Assembly (NCBI GenBank): GCA_018816905.1
Contig: JAHIVB010000010.1
Location: 1 to 64,000 of the forward strand
DNA from: Bacillota bacterium
GTDB taxonomy: Bacteria; Bacillota_I; Bacilli_A; Izemoplasmatales; Hujiaoplasmataceae
Direction of reading: 5' to 3'
Length of the DNA stretch: 64,000 bases
The position numbers and the translations under genes are program-made. The notes under the pieces were generated by a model that was given only the letters and a program-made list of their open reading frames with translations, was not told the origin of the DNA and did no database searches. Of this stretch, positions 7,450 to 16,584 are shown one piece after another (within the stretch, counting starts at the first letter, position 1; each line of letters starts with the position of its first letter).

Positions 7450-10400
7450 TTAACTGTTAATGAATGCAATCGCATCAATTGCGCCTTGTTTTGTTAAGAA
7501 CAGTGCTGGATTGCTTTCTTCGTAATCGGTGTTGTCGATGGTGTAGAACGGTCCTCCAGGGAAGTTTGCCGCATTCTTAGCCGCTACTGCGGTTTCAACG
7601 TCGCTTGTAATCATGTTTCTTACAATCATCGAAGATAGAACGGTGTCTTGTTCTGCAGGAGTCAATGCTGCAATCGCTGCTAAGTCGAAGTCGACACTTG
7701 AAATGCTAGAGCCACCAACGGTGTTCGCTGCCTTAATGAAGGCTTTGATTTCTGCTACGGTTGTTATGTCAGTCATACTGAATACGTCTTCTACTGCCAA
7801 ATCAGGAATGAATGTATTGATGTTTGCATTTCCTTTCAGCATGTTGTCAACGGTGACTTGCATAGAACCGCTTGCGAGTAAGATATCGAGTTGAGCGTCT
7901 GAAAGTCCAGTCACAACGGAAGCATCGACTGCACCACTGAAGTCTGATACGCCAAGAGTTTCAAGCGAGGTGAGCAATGCCTTCAGTTCGACTTTCTCGA
8001 TTTGTGCTTGAGTACCTGCACCAACATTCAGAGTTTCTCTGAAGAAGTTCGGAACAATCAACGAACCACTGCCAGCGGCAGCCGAATCGTCTAGTGCTCC
8101 ACTTAATAAGGTATCGGATACGGTTGCCTGCATTGAGTAAGACGCAAGCAAGATGTCATAATCCGCTGCAAATACATTGGCAGGATTAATGGAAATTGCA
8201 CTGAAGTCGGTTAAGCCAAGGAGTTCTAGAGAAGTTAAGATGGCTTTAATTTCGACTAATTCGATGTATGTTACATCACTCATAACGATTCTGATCGTGT
8301 AATCAGCTGCGTAATTGGTATTTGGAATGATTAAGTTACCACCGGTATCGTTGAGTAATTTATCGGATAATGTTGCCTGAATCGAACTTGATAGCAACAA
8401 GGTATTTGGATCGTCGAAGAATTTAGATGAATCAATCGAAGCTCCAAACGTATCAAGATCGGTGTATCCCATCGCAAGGAAGGCATCAATTAAAGCTTTG
8501 ATTTCAGTTCTAACGATGAAATCGGTTGAACTGACTGTTTTTTGAACGCGGTTGATTTCTGCGACGCCTGCTTGTGTATATAGCGGTACGATTAATACTG
8601 CATCGTCTAAATCAAGCATGGTCTTTGAAATCGTTGCGTGCATGGAAGCACTTGTTAATACTGTATCTTGGTCGGCTGATAACGCTAGTGCGCTAATGTC
8701 AAAGCTTCCGTCAAATGCGGTGATGTCGGTGATGCCAAAGACTTCTAAAGCATTGATGATGGCTTTGATTTCGTCTTTGTAAATGAAGTGTGTCAATGAG
8801 ACTGTAGCTTCAATAACGTCTCCTTCATCATCGGTATGAGGAATCAATAATACACTTGAACCAAGATCATCTAGTTGTTTTGAAATCGTTGCGTGCATCG
8901 ATGCACTGGCAAGCAATGTATCTTGATTTGTACCATTGAATAGATTGGTCAGTGATACGGTACCTGTAAATGCGGTGATATCATTAATACCCAAAACTTC
9001 TAATGCATTGATAATCGCTTTGATTTCATCTTTGTATATGAAGTGCGTTAAGGATACCGTCGCCTGGATAGGATTACTTAATACATCCGTTGAAGGTACT
9101 AACAATACGGAAGAACCTAAATCATCAAGTTGTTTTGTAATTGTCGCATGCATCGAAGCCGACGACAACAACGTATCTTGATTTGGTTCGTTGAATAGAT
9201 TTAGAAGCGAGACTGTACCTGTAAATGCAGTAATGTCTGTGATGCCTAATACTTCAAGTGCATTGATGATGGCCTTAATCTCGTCTTTGTAGATAAAATG
9301 AGTCAGTGAGACAGTACCTTGAATCGAGACGTTCAAAACATCGGTATCCGGAATCAATAGAACACTTGAACCCAAATCATCGAGTTGTTTTGTAATCGTC
9401 GCATGCATCGAAGCGGAAGATAATAATATGTTTTGATTCGTATCGTCAAACAAATTGGCTAAGGATACGGTTCCTGTGAAAGTTGTAATATCATCGATTC
9501 CTAGAATTTCCAAAGAATCAATAATGGATTTAATCTCAGATTTGAAGATATAGTGCGTACCCGACACCGTTGCTTGGATGGAAATGCCATCCACATCAGT
9601 TAGTGGTACAAGCAAGACGGATGAGCCTAAATCATCGAGTTGTTTTGTGATTGTCGCATGCATCGAAGCACTTGCGAGCAGAATATTCTGATTAGTATCT
9701 CCATAGATTAAGGTTAGATCAACACTACCGTCAAAGGAGTTGATATCTGTAATGTTCAGAAGTTCAAGAGCCTCGAACATGGCGTCAATTTCTGTTTTAA
9801 CCACATACTCTGTCTCAAAACCGACTGGCCCAAAGGTGACTCTAATGTTTTGAGCAGCTTCGTCCTGAAGCGGAACACGTAACACTGCATCACCGAGATC
9901 TAATAGTTGTTTCGAAATCGTCGCATGCATCGAGGCACTGGCTAGAAGAATGTCTCTGTTTCCTTGAACGTAAAAACTGGTTAAGTCGATGTTTCCATCG
10001 AAGGTAGAAATATCCGTGATTCCAAGAATTTCAAGAGATTCGAACATAGCGTCAATTTCTGTCTTGATGACGTATTCTGTCTCGAATCCTACTTCTCCTG
10101 CTGATACTCTAATTGAAGTTACATTATCAGAAGCAATATAAGGAACGCTTAATACGGCTGGTCCTAAATCAAGCAACTGTTTCGTAATTGTCGCATGCAT
10201 GGAAGCACTTGCTAACAGAATGTCTCTATTTGCTTGAATATAAAAGTCGGTTAAGTCGATATTTCCATCAAAAGTGGTAATGTCTGTGATTCCCAAGATT
10301 TCAAGGGATTCAAACATGGCGTCAATTTCTGTTTTGATTACAAATTCCGTTTCATTTCCAACCGGACCGACAAGGACTCTAATATCCGTCGTATTGTCTG

Positions 10401-13400
10401 AAGCCCGATAAGGAACGGTTAATGTAGCAGCTCCTAGGTCAAACAATTGTTTTGATATCGTTGCGTGCATTGAAGCACTTCCTAATAACACGTCACGATT
10501 GGCTTGAATGTAGAAGCTTGTCAGATCGATATCGCCTGAGAAGGTCGTTACATCGGTAACGCCTAGAATTTCAAGAGATTCAAAGATCGCAGAAATCTCA
10601 GCTTTTGAAACATATTCTGTTTCATCACCGATGGGTCCTGTCATCAATCGAACATCCACTAATGAAGAATCGGTATAAGGAACCGTTAATGTTGCAGCTC
10701 CCAAATCGAGAAGTTGCTTGGAAATGGTCGCTTGCATGATGGAAGAGGACAGTAGAACATTACGGTTTGTTTCATCATAAAAACTGGTTAAATCAACCGA
10801 ACCATCGAAGGTTTCAACGTCGGTGATGCCAAGAAGATCCATGGCATGAATCATAGCCACAAGTTCGGATGCAAGGACGTAGTCCGTTGCTTCTGTTAAC
10901 AATCCGACAGTGATTCTTATTTCGGTTATGTCGTTGTCCGCAAAGAATGGAACGTTAATCGTATCAGATGCGTCAAGGTCCAAAACTTGTTTTGAAACGG
11001 TCGCTTGGATGACTGAAGAAGATAATACGGTTTCAGCATTCGTTCCGTCGGCGAGCGTACTAAGATCAACCGTACCCGAGAAGGTCTCTAAGTCTGTGAG
11101 CCCTAAAATATCAAGCGCATCGAAAATCGATATGAGTTCAGATTTAATTAAATAAGTGGTCTCAAATCCCAAAGGACCTGTAACTACTTGTATCAAGGTG
11201 ACTCCATCTTCTTGGTAGGTAGGAACTTCTAGAGTTCCATCGGTGCCTAAATCAAAGATTTGTTTTGAGACCGTTGCTTGGATGACACTGGAGAGTAACA
11301 AAGTATCCGCATTGTCTCCTTCTGTAATGACAGAGAGGTCGACACTTCCGTCAAAGGTTTCGACATCGGTGATACCTAAGATGTTCAAAGCGTCGATCAT
11401 TGCGGAAAGTTCGGATTTGATAATATATTCCGTATCGTTTGGAGCACTACCAACAAGAACTCTGATTTGAGTCGTATTATCTTGAGCCATATAAGGAACT
11501 GTTAAAGTACCTGAAGTAGCGAGATCAAAAATTTGATCTGATACGGTGGCTTGGATTGTTGAAGAAGAAAGTAAGATGTCACTGTTTCCGGGAATCGCTA
11601 GTAAGCTTAAATCAACACTACCACTAAAGGTCGTTACGTCTGTAATGCCTAAGACGTTGAGTCCATCGATGATGGCGCTGATTTCACTTTTAATCATATA
11701 TTCGGTTTCAAAACCAACAGGACCGACAGTGACTCGGATTTCAGTCACACCGTTTTGAGCAAGATATGGAACATTGAGGGTTCCGTCGGTTGCTAAATCA
11801 AAAATTTGATCTGAAACGGTCGCTTGAATGATGGCAGAAGTTAAGAGAATATCACTATTTCCTTCCACAGCCAACAGACTTAAATCGATGTTTCCGTCAA
11901 AGGTTGTAACGTCTGTGATTCCTAATACGTCCAATGCATCAAATACAGCGGAGATTTCAGCTTTTGTAATATAATCGGTTTCAAAACCGACTGGACCTAC
12001 GCTGACTCTAACTTCAGTGACTCCGTCTTCTTCAACATAGGGAATATTTAAGAATCCATCGGATGATAAATCAAAAACTTGTGTGGATACAGTGGCATGA
12101 ATAATCGAAGAGGAAAGTAAGATGTCAAGATTGCCTTCCACGCTTAACACACTTAAATCGACATTTCCATCAAAAGTGGTAACGTCATCGATTCCTAAAA
12201 CATCAAGAGCATCAAAAACCGCTCCAATCTCTGCTTTGGTAATATATTCGGTTTCAAAACCGACTGGACCTACGGTCTTTCTGATTTCCGTCGTTCCATC
12301 GGAAGCCACAAACGGTACTTCAATCAATCCGTCTCCTGTCAAATCTAACACTTGGGTGGAAACCGTCGCATGAAGAATCGAAGAGGAAAGTAAGATGTCA
12401 AGATTGCCTTCCACGCTCAACAAACCTAAATCGACGTTTCCATCAAAAGTGGTAACGTCTGTAATGCCCAAGACATCAAGTGCATCGAATACCGCACTGA
12501 TTTCGTCTTTAATGATATATTCGGTAACGAATCCAACTGGACCAACTGTTTTTCTAATTTCAGTCGTACCATCAGAAGCGACATAAGGAACTTCAATCAA
12601 TCCGTCTCCTGTCAAATCCAAAACTTGAGTGGAAACCGTCGCATGAAGGATAGCGGATGATAAAAGCGTTTGAAGATTGTCTCCTTCTGTCAAAGTAGAC
12701 AAGTCGACATTTCCATCAAAAGTTGAAATGTCCGATATGTTCAATACTGCAAGCGCATCAAATGCGGCTTGAAGTTCTGCTTTCGAAATGTACTCTGTTT
12801 CAAATCCAGGATCTCCTACGGTGATTCGAATTTCATTTTCGTCTTCGTCAACATAAGGAATTGTGACTAAATCTCCAGCTAAACTATAAAGTTGGTCAGA
12901 GATTGTCGCATGTAAAATCGCTGAAGCAAGGAGCGTTTCAGAATTATCCGTAATCAATGAAAGATCCAAGGAATCTATATTATTGAAGTCTTGGATGTCT
13001 AAAGAAAGAATCGCTTGAAGAACAGCCTCAAGTTCATCTCTGGATATATATTCAATGCTTCCAACACTACTGCGAATGACATTCTCATCTTGATCGACAT
13101 AAGGAACGGTCAAAATCGCTTCGTCGCCTTCAGCGAAACCTAAGATGACATCTGAAAGTGTTGCATGCAAGATGTCTGAAGCAAATAGTTTCTCCGCTTT
13201 GGCTGGATCTAAAGTCGTGGGTTCGTCTTCGAGTCCCAAAGCTTGTAGTATCGATGGATCTATTTCTATATTCTCAAAATCAGAAATTCCAAGAACGGTA
13301 ACGGCTTGAATGATTTTTGATATTTCTGCTTTTGATATTACGTCTTGAGCGACTGTTTTAACAAAGATTTCTGTAATCGCAGAGTCAGGAATGGTAAGTG

Positions 13401-15492
13401 TATCGCCTGCCATGGTAATAATTAAATCACCAATTGTAGCTGACAATATATCGGAGCCAACCAAAGTATCGATGTCTTCTGAGGACAGATTAAAGGCTTT
13501 GGAAATGTCAAATCCAAATCCATCTTCCTCACAAGCGATGTCTCCTTCGTCACAAAGAAGACTGGATGTCACCAAGGTGAGCGATGCGGATAGTGCTTGA
13601 AGTTCTGTTTTCAGTAAATAGCCGTCTTCATCGAAAACGGAATCGGGAATGATCAAAGGAAGTCCCAAATCCTGATTCAAGAGAAAATCAGAGATGGTAG
13701 CGACCAATATTCTGGATTCAAATAGCGAATTAATCGCTTCCTCCGTCAATCCTGAAAGCGAGCTGATTGAAAGATTATTAAAATCAATCGTGGAGGCTAC
13801 TCCACCAAGAGCATTGACTGCAAGTAAGATGTTTCTAAGTTCACCGTTTGAGATGATATTTCCGTCATCGTCAAGTTCATCCAACCATTGAATGCCATCG
13901 GGGATGATAATCATATTGAGTTCTTCTATATCCAAAGCACCCTCGAAAATATTGATTAGCGCCTGTGTTATTAATTTTGATTCCAGTATCACCGTAAAAT
14001 CAAGGGTCGAAAGTGCAGAAATGATTGCGAAAGGATCTTCATCGTTGATGATGTCAAAAGATACTCCGGTATCCAAAACCGAACCAATGATTTCTCCAAA
14101 AGCCGCCAATTCGTCTTCCCAAACAATATCTGCAGGAATCGTGACTATGGCACGTATCTCCTCACTGGCCATTTCTAATACCGGCTCGATTGCAACATAG
14201 GCCGCAAGCGTGATAAGCTGAGAATCTCCTAAGGCATCAAATACGTCTCTGACGTCATCTCCATCCAATGTCAATGTTTGAAGATCAATGTTTCCGGAAA
14301 GCATTCCGGCTGCATTCGCTATATCGAAAACTGTCCCAGCGATTTCACCTAACTGAGCGAGTTCGGTTGACCAATCAATGGCATACAATTCCTCAGTAGG
14401 AAGATCAATGTCGACTTCATATAAGCTAGCCCCTACTTCTACTGCAATAGGAATCAAACTGGTAAGAAGCGCAGAATTGGAGATGGTATCGAACACGAGT
14501 CGAATATCATCTCCGGAAATATCCGTCAATTCATTTGTCTCAAAATAAGAAGAATCCAACAATTGAACTGCAACAGTCGAAATGACTTGAAGTTCATGTC
14601 GAATCGCAATTTGAGTGTCGTGGTAATCAAATGATAGAACTTCATCAAAGAGATATAAATCTAGTTGCATCTCTTCAGAAGTAACAGGGTCGGTGACAGT
14701 CACTTGTGCAGCTGTACTGACAATGATATTTGCCTTATATGCCGTAACCATGTCATTCATCATCGCAACCGCTTCTTCAAACTCCGCTGGAATTTGAACA
14801 GGGCTTTCGGCTAAAACGATGGAACGACTTGCTTGATAAATATCTTCTCTGGGAAATTCCATTTCCACAGTATCAGGGTCATTTTCAGGAGCGAGAGCGA
14901 CAAAGCTTTCAGAAATGGAGATGAGTCCGCCAAAGCTGATTAAAGATACAAATACAGTAACGACACCATTAAGTAAACCAAATAGTGCTCCCATGCCTCT
15001 GTTTTTAGATGCATACTTGTCATTTTTCTTTTTAGAAGGAAAGAAAATAACTCGAATTAAAAAGAATAAGATGCGGTAGATCAGGTTGAAGACTGTAAAA
15101 TAAAGAATCAACCATACAATCTTCACTACAAACATGGCGAGTCCCGTGACGAAAGCTATTAGTTCAACATTCGTCAGTGCGGCTGCATAATCCGCAGGAA
15201 TGAAGAGTTCAAGTGCCAAAGGCAATGCGCCAGACAGCGAGGTTGCGGTAGAAAGTTCAGGTGCAAGCATCGCAAATCCTTGTCCGATATAGGGTGAATT
15301 AACCGTCCATAAAAAATTAACGGCCAAGTCGAGCGTCAAGAAAAAGATGGCGTACAAACCGAGTACGACAAGGAATGAGAATAACGATTTCTTAAGACCT
15401 CGCAAAAATCCAAACAGCATTCCTAGGCCTAACATCCCAAAAAAGGCTATATTGAAATAAAGAGCAAAATCCATGTTATCAAGTTGTGGCAT
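7450..15492 (-). CDS. Giant CvpA-like membrane protein with ~24 tandem repeats
   Basis: 2680 aa, by far the longest gene here. AAGGAGG sits just upstream of the ATG at 15492. Residues about 8-200 form a CvpA-like domain of four hydrophobic segments with basic loops RGLKK and PSKKKNDKYASKNRG. If both loops are cytoplasmic, the 2450-residue remainder is extracellular (inference). A diverged region (about 215-590) leads into about 24 repeats of 85-91 residues. The unit reads roughly: S-S-I-HATVSKQLLDL, then VPY, a gap, TEYIxKxEIxA, FDALDVLGITD, TFDGNVDL and ILLSS. The array is rich in Asp, Glu, Ser and Thr and nearly free of Cys. There is no LPxTG signal. CvpA itself is about 160-180 aa, so this is a strongly extended form. 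Role unknown; adhesion or surface coat is possible. Confidence 0.8.
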   Translation of the reverse strand: MPQLDNMDFALYFNIAFFGMLGLGMLFGFLRGLKKSLFSFLVVLGLYAIFFLTLDLAVNFLWTVNSPYIGQGFAMLAPELSTATSLSGALPLALELFIPADYAAALTNVELIAFVTGLAMFVVKIVWLILYFTVFNLIYRILFFLIRVIFFPSKKKNDKYASKNRGMGALFGLLNGVVTVFVSLISFGGLISISESFVALAPENDPDTVEMEFPREDIYQASRSIVLAESPVQIPAEFEEAVAMMNDMVTAYKANIIVSTAAQVTVTDPVTSEEMQLDLYLFDEVLSFDYHDTQIAIRHELQVISTVAVQLLDSSYFETNELTDISGDDIRLVFDTISNSALLTSLIPIAVEVGASLYEVDIDLPTEELYAIDWSTELAQLGEIAGTVFDIANAAGMLSGNIDLQTLTLDGDDVRDVFDALGDSQLITLAAYVAIEPVLEMASEEIRAIVTIPADIVWEDELAAFGEIIGSVLDTGVSFDIINDEDPFAIISALSTLDFTVILESKLITQALINIFEGALDIEELNMIIIPDGIQWLDELDDDGNIISNGELRNILLAVNALGGVASTIDFNNLSISSLSGLTEEAINSLFESRILVATISDFLLNQDLGLPLIIPDSVFDEDGYLLKTELQALSASLTLVTSSLLCDEGDIACEEDGFGFDISKAFNLSSEDIDTLVGSDILSATIGDLIITMAGDTLTIPDSAITEIFVKTVAQDVISKAEISKIIQAVTVLGISDFENIEIDPSILQALGLEDEPTTLDPAKAEKLFASDILHATLSDVILGFAEGDEAILTVPYVDQDENVIRSSVGSIEYISRDELEAVLQAILSLDIQDFNNIDSLDLSLITDNSETLLASAILHATISDQLYSLAGDLVTIPYVDEDENEIRITVGDPGFETEYISKAELQAAFDALAVLNISDISTFDGNVDLSTLTEGDNLQTLLSSAILHATVSTQVLDLTGDGLIEVPYVASDGTTEIRKTVGPVGFVTEYIIKDEISAVFDALDVLGITDVTTFDGNVDLGLLSVEGNLDILLSSSILHATVSTQVLDLTGDGLIEVPFVASDGTTEIRKTVGPVGFETEYITKAEIGAVFDALDVLGIDDVTTFDGNVDLSVLSVEGNLDILLSSSIIHATVSTQVFDLSSDGFLNIPYVEEDGVTEVRVSVGPVGFETDYITKAEISAVFDALDVLGITDVTTFDGNIDLSLLAVEGNSDILLTSAIIQATVSDQIFDLATDGTLNVPYLAQNGVTEIRVTVGPVGFETEYMIKSEISAIIDGLNVLGITDVTTFSGSVDLSLLAIPGNSDILLSSSTIQATVSDQIFDLATSGTLTVPYMAQDNTTQIRVLVGSAPNDTEYIIKSELSAMIDALNILGITDVETFDGSVDLSVITEGDNADTLLLSSVIQATVSKQIFDLGTDGTLEVPTYQEDGVTLIQVVTGPLGFETTYLIKSELISIFDALDILGLTDLETFSGTVDLSTLADGTNAETVLSSSVIQATVSKQVLDLDASDTINVPFFADNDITEIRITVGLLTEATDYVLASELVAMIHAMDLLGITDVETFDGSVDLTSFYDETNRNVLLSSSIMQATISKQLLDLGAATLTVPYTDSSLVDVRLMTGPIGDETEYVSKAEISAIFESLEILGVTDVTTFSGDIDLTSFYIQANRDVLLGSASMHATISKQLFDLGAATLTVPYRASDNTTDIRVLVGPVGNETEFVIKTEIDAMFESLEILGITDITTFDGNIDLTDFYIQANRDILLASASMHATITKQLLDLGPAVLSVPYIASDNVTSIRVSAGEVGFETEYVIKTEIDAMFESLEILGITDISTFDGNIDLTSFYVQGNRDILLASASMHATISKQLLDLGDAVLRVPLQDEAAQNIRVTFGPVGFETEYVVKTEIDAMFEALELLNITDINSFDGSVDLTLIYGDTNQNILLASASMHATITKQLDDLGSSVLLVPLTDVDGISIQATVSGTHYIFKSEIKSIIDSLEILGIDDITTFTGTVSLANLFDDTNQNILLSSASMHATITKQLDDLGSSVLLIPDTDVLNVSIQGTVSLTHFIYKDEIKAIINALEVLGITDITAFTGTVSLLNLFNEPNQDTLLSSASMHATITKQLDDLGSSVLLVPSTDVLSNPIQATVSLTHFIYKDEIKAIINALEVLGINDITAFTGTVSLTNLFNGTNQDTLLASASMHATISKQLDDLGSSVLLIPHTDDEGDVIEATVSLTHFIYKDEIKAIINALEVFGITDITAFDGSFDISALALSADQDTVLTSASMHATISKTMLDLDDAVLIVPLYTQAGVAEINRVQKTVSSTDFIVRTEIKALIDAFLAMGYTDLDTFGASIDSSKFFDDPNTLLLSSSIQATLSDKLLNDTGGNLIIPNTNYAADYTIRIVMSDVTYIELVEIKAILTSLELLGLTDFSAISINPANVFAADYDILLASYSMQATVSDTLLSGALDDSAAAGSGSLIVPNFFRETLNVGAGTQAQIEKVELKALLTSLETLGVSDFSGAVDASVVTGLSDAQLDILLASGSMQVTVDNMLKGNANINTFIPDLAVEDVFSMTDITTVAEIKAFIKAANTVGGSSISSVDFDLAAIAALTPAEQDTVLSSMIVRNMITSDVETAVAAKNAANFPGGPFYTIDNTDYEESNPALFLTKQGAIDAIAFINS
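7600..13720 (-). repeat. Coding tandem repeat array, about 24 units of 255-273 bp
   Basis: The minus-strand translation repeats an (H/Q)AT(V/I)(S/T) start motif about every 85-91 codons, from about residue 590 to 2625. Neighbouring units between about 11.9 and 12.7 kb are nearly identical in DNA: the same block begins at 12122 and again at 12395, exactly 273 bases apart. The outer units are more diverged. This pattern suggests growth of the array by recombination or slippage in its middle. Confidence 0.85.
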
Positions 15493-15529
15493 AAAGTCCT
15501 CCTTGTAAAAATTAGTACAATCATATGAA

Positions 15530-15548
15530 ATAATATGTTCATATTATA
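15530..15548. promoter_or_regulatory. 18-bp palindrome over the -10 of the 2680-aa gene
   Basis: ATAATATG-TT-CATATTAT (15530-15547) is a perfect palindrome. It overlaps the best minus-strand -10 (TATAAT, 15543-15548), about 50 bases before the start of the giant gene. A clear -35 is lacking. It lies in the divergent region shared with the plus-strand protease gene and could be an operator. Confidence 0.45.
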
Positions 15549-15633
15549 TCTTAAATAATGTCTATTTCCTAGCATGGTTATAAAAAATCCGCCTTTTTGT
15601 GCACTTTGCAAGGAATTTCCCAATAAAATGAGA

Positions 15634-15639
15634 TATAAT
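15634..15639 (+). promoter_or_regulatory. -10 element of the protease gene
   Basis: TATAAT lies about 31 bases before the protease start codon. The best -35 candidate, TTGCAA at 15606-15611, is 22 bases away, which is too far for a standard promoter, so only the -10 is proposed. Confidence 0.4.
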
Positions 15640-15669
15640 AAACGTATACAAGACTTAGGAGGTGTCCAT

Positions 15670-16545
15670 ATGTTGAAGAAATTTCTTTTATTGATGATTA
15701 TTTTATCGAGTACTTTGTTAAGTGGTTGTTCTTTTCTAACGATGACCTTTGATTTAACGACGAACTCAACCGTTTCAACGACACTTCCAACGACAATTAA
15801 TGGCACGATTAGCTTAGGAGATCAAGAATACTCTAGTTTTTCACTTTATCATTCAGGAACCTATGATATCGAAGATATCGATGATTATAATGAAACTCTT
15901 TTATCAACAAGAGACTTGATTCGCAGGAGCAATGTTTTCATCATCTCGAAAGCCTATGAATACACGAAACCTTATCCATGGTCTACTTCAACCGTTTTAT
16001 CAATCGTGGGGTCTTCCCAAGGTAGCGGAGTTATTTTCAAAGAAGATGACGAATATTATTATGCATTGACAAATTATCATGTTTTGGATGCAGAGGCTGA
16101 CGAATTTACGTATGAAATCGAAGCTTTTGGTGATTCAATGTCTTATGACGCAGAATTAGTGGTATATGATGAGGCCTTAGACCTTGCCGTATTGAAATTC
16201 ACGAAGGAGTCAAGAGAAGAGATCCATATTATCGACTATACTACCCGGCTCTTTACGTTGTTTAATCCTGATGAATTGGTGTTAGCTGTAGGAAATCCTT
16301 TGTCTTTACCAAACAACGTTACCTTTGGTGAATTCAAATCCATGGAGACGATTTCAAATGCTGAATTCAAGGTCATCTACCATGACGCTCCTATACACGA
16401 GGGATCGAGTGGGGGAGCGCTCGTCGATATTGACGGAAATTTACTTGGACTGAATACTTGGGGACTCACTTCTTCTGACGAATACTCGTTTGCAATCCCG
16501 AATTACATCATTTACATGTTTTTGGTTAATTACGGTATCATTTAA
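15670..16545 (+). CDS. Trypsin-like (HtrA-type) serine protease lipoprotein
   Basis: 291 aa. Start at 15670, with AGGAGG 8 bases upstream; the longer frame adds 32 unlikely residues. Signal peptide with lipobox LLSGC, so probably a membrane-anchored extracellular lipoprotein, followed by a Thr-rich spacer. The protease fold shows the triad: His137 in NYHVL, Asp171 in LDLAVL and Ser247 in GSSGGA. The C-terminal PDZ domain of DegP/HtrA is absent; the protein ends just after the protease domain. Divergent from the giant CvpA-repeat gene across 177 bases. A role in processing or quality control of surface proteins is possible but only inferred from the neighbourhood. Confidence 0.85.
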   Translation: MLKKFLLLMIILSSTLLSGCSFLTMTFDLTTNSTVSTTLPTTINGTISLGDQEYSSFSLYHSGTYDIEDIDDYNETLLSTRDLIRRSNVFIISKAYEYTKPYPWSTSTVLSIVGSSQGSGVIFKEDDEYYYALTNYHVLDAEADEFTYEIEAFGDSMSYDAELVVYDEALDLAVLKFTKESREEIHIIDYTTRLFTLFNPDELVLAVGNPLSLPNNVTFGEFKSMETISNAEFKVIYHDAPIHEGSSGGALVDIDGNLLGLNTWGLTSSDEYSFAIPNYIIYMFLVNYGII

Positions 16546-16552
16546 AAAATAG

Positions 16553-16584
16553 AGGAGCCAATGAATCTTGGCTCCTTTTTTTTT
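16553..16584. terminator. Terminator between convergent protease and GH2 genes
   Basis: AGGAGCCA (16553-16560) pairs with TGGCTCCT (16569-16576), followed by nine T on plus. On minus the same hairpin is followed by a shorter T-rich stretch, so it can serve both converging genes. Confidence 0.8.

Noticed and set aside
7600-13200. CRISPR-like regular repetition
   Set aside because: The period is 255-273 bp, in frame and fully coding. There are no short repeats with unique spacers.
7613-14200. Plus-strand open frames of 65-102 codons opposite the 2680-aa gene
   Set aside because: They recur with the repeat period and are shadows of the same units; none has a ribosome site or a recognisable protein.
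15447-15806. 119-codon minus-strand frame between the giant gene and the protease
   Set aside because: It crosses the divergent promoter region and the protease signal peptide; no ribosome site and no plausible protein.
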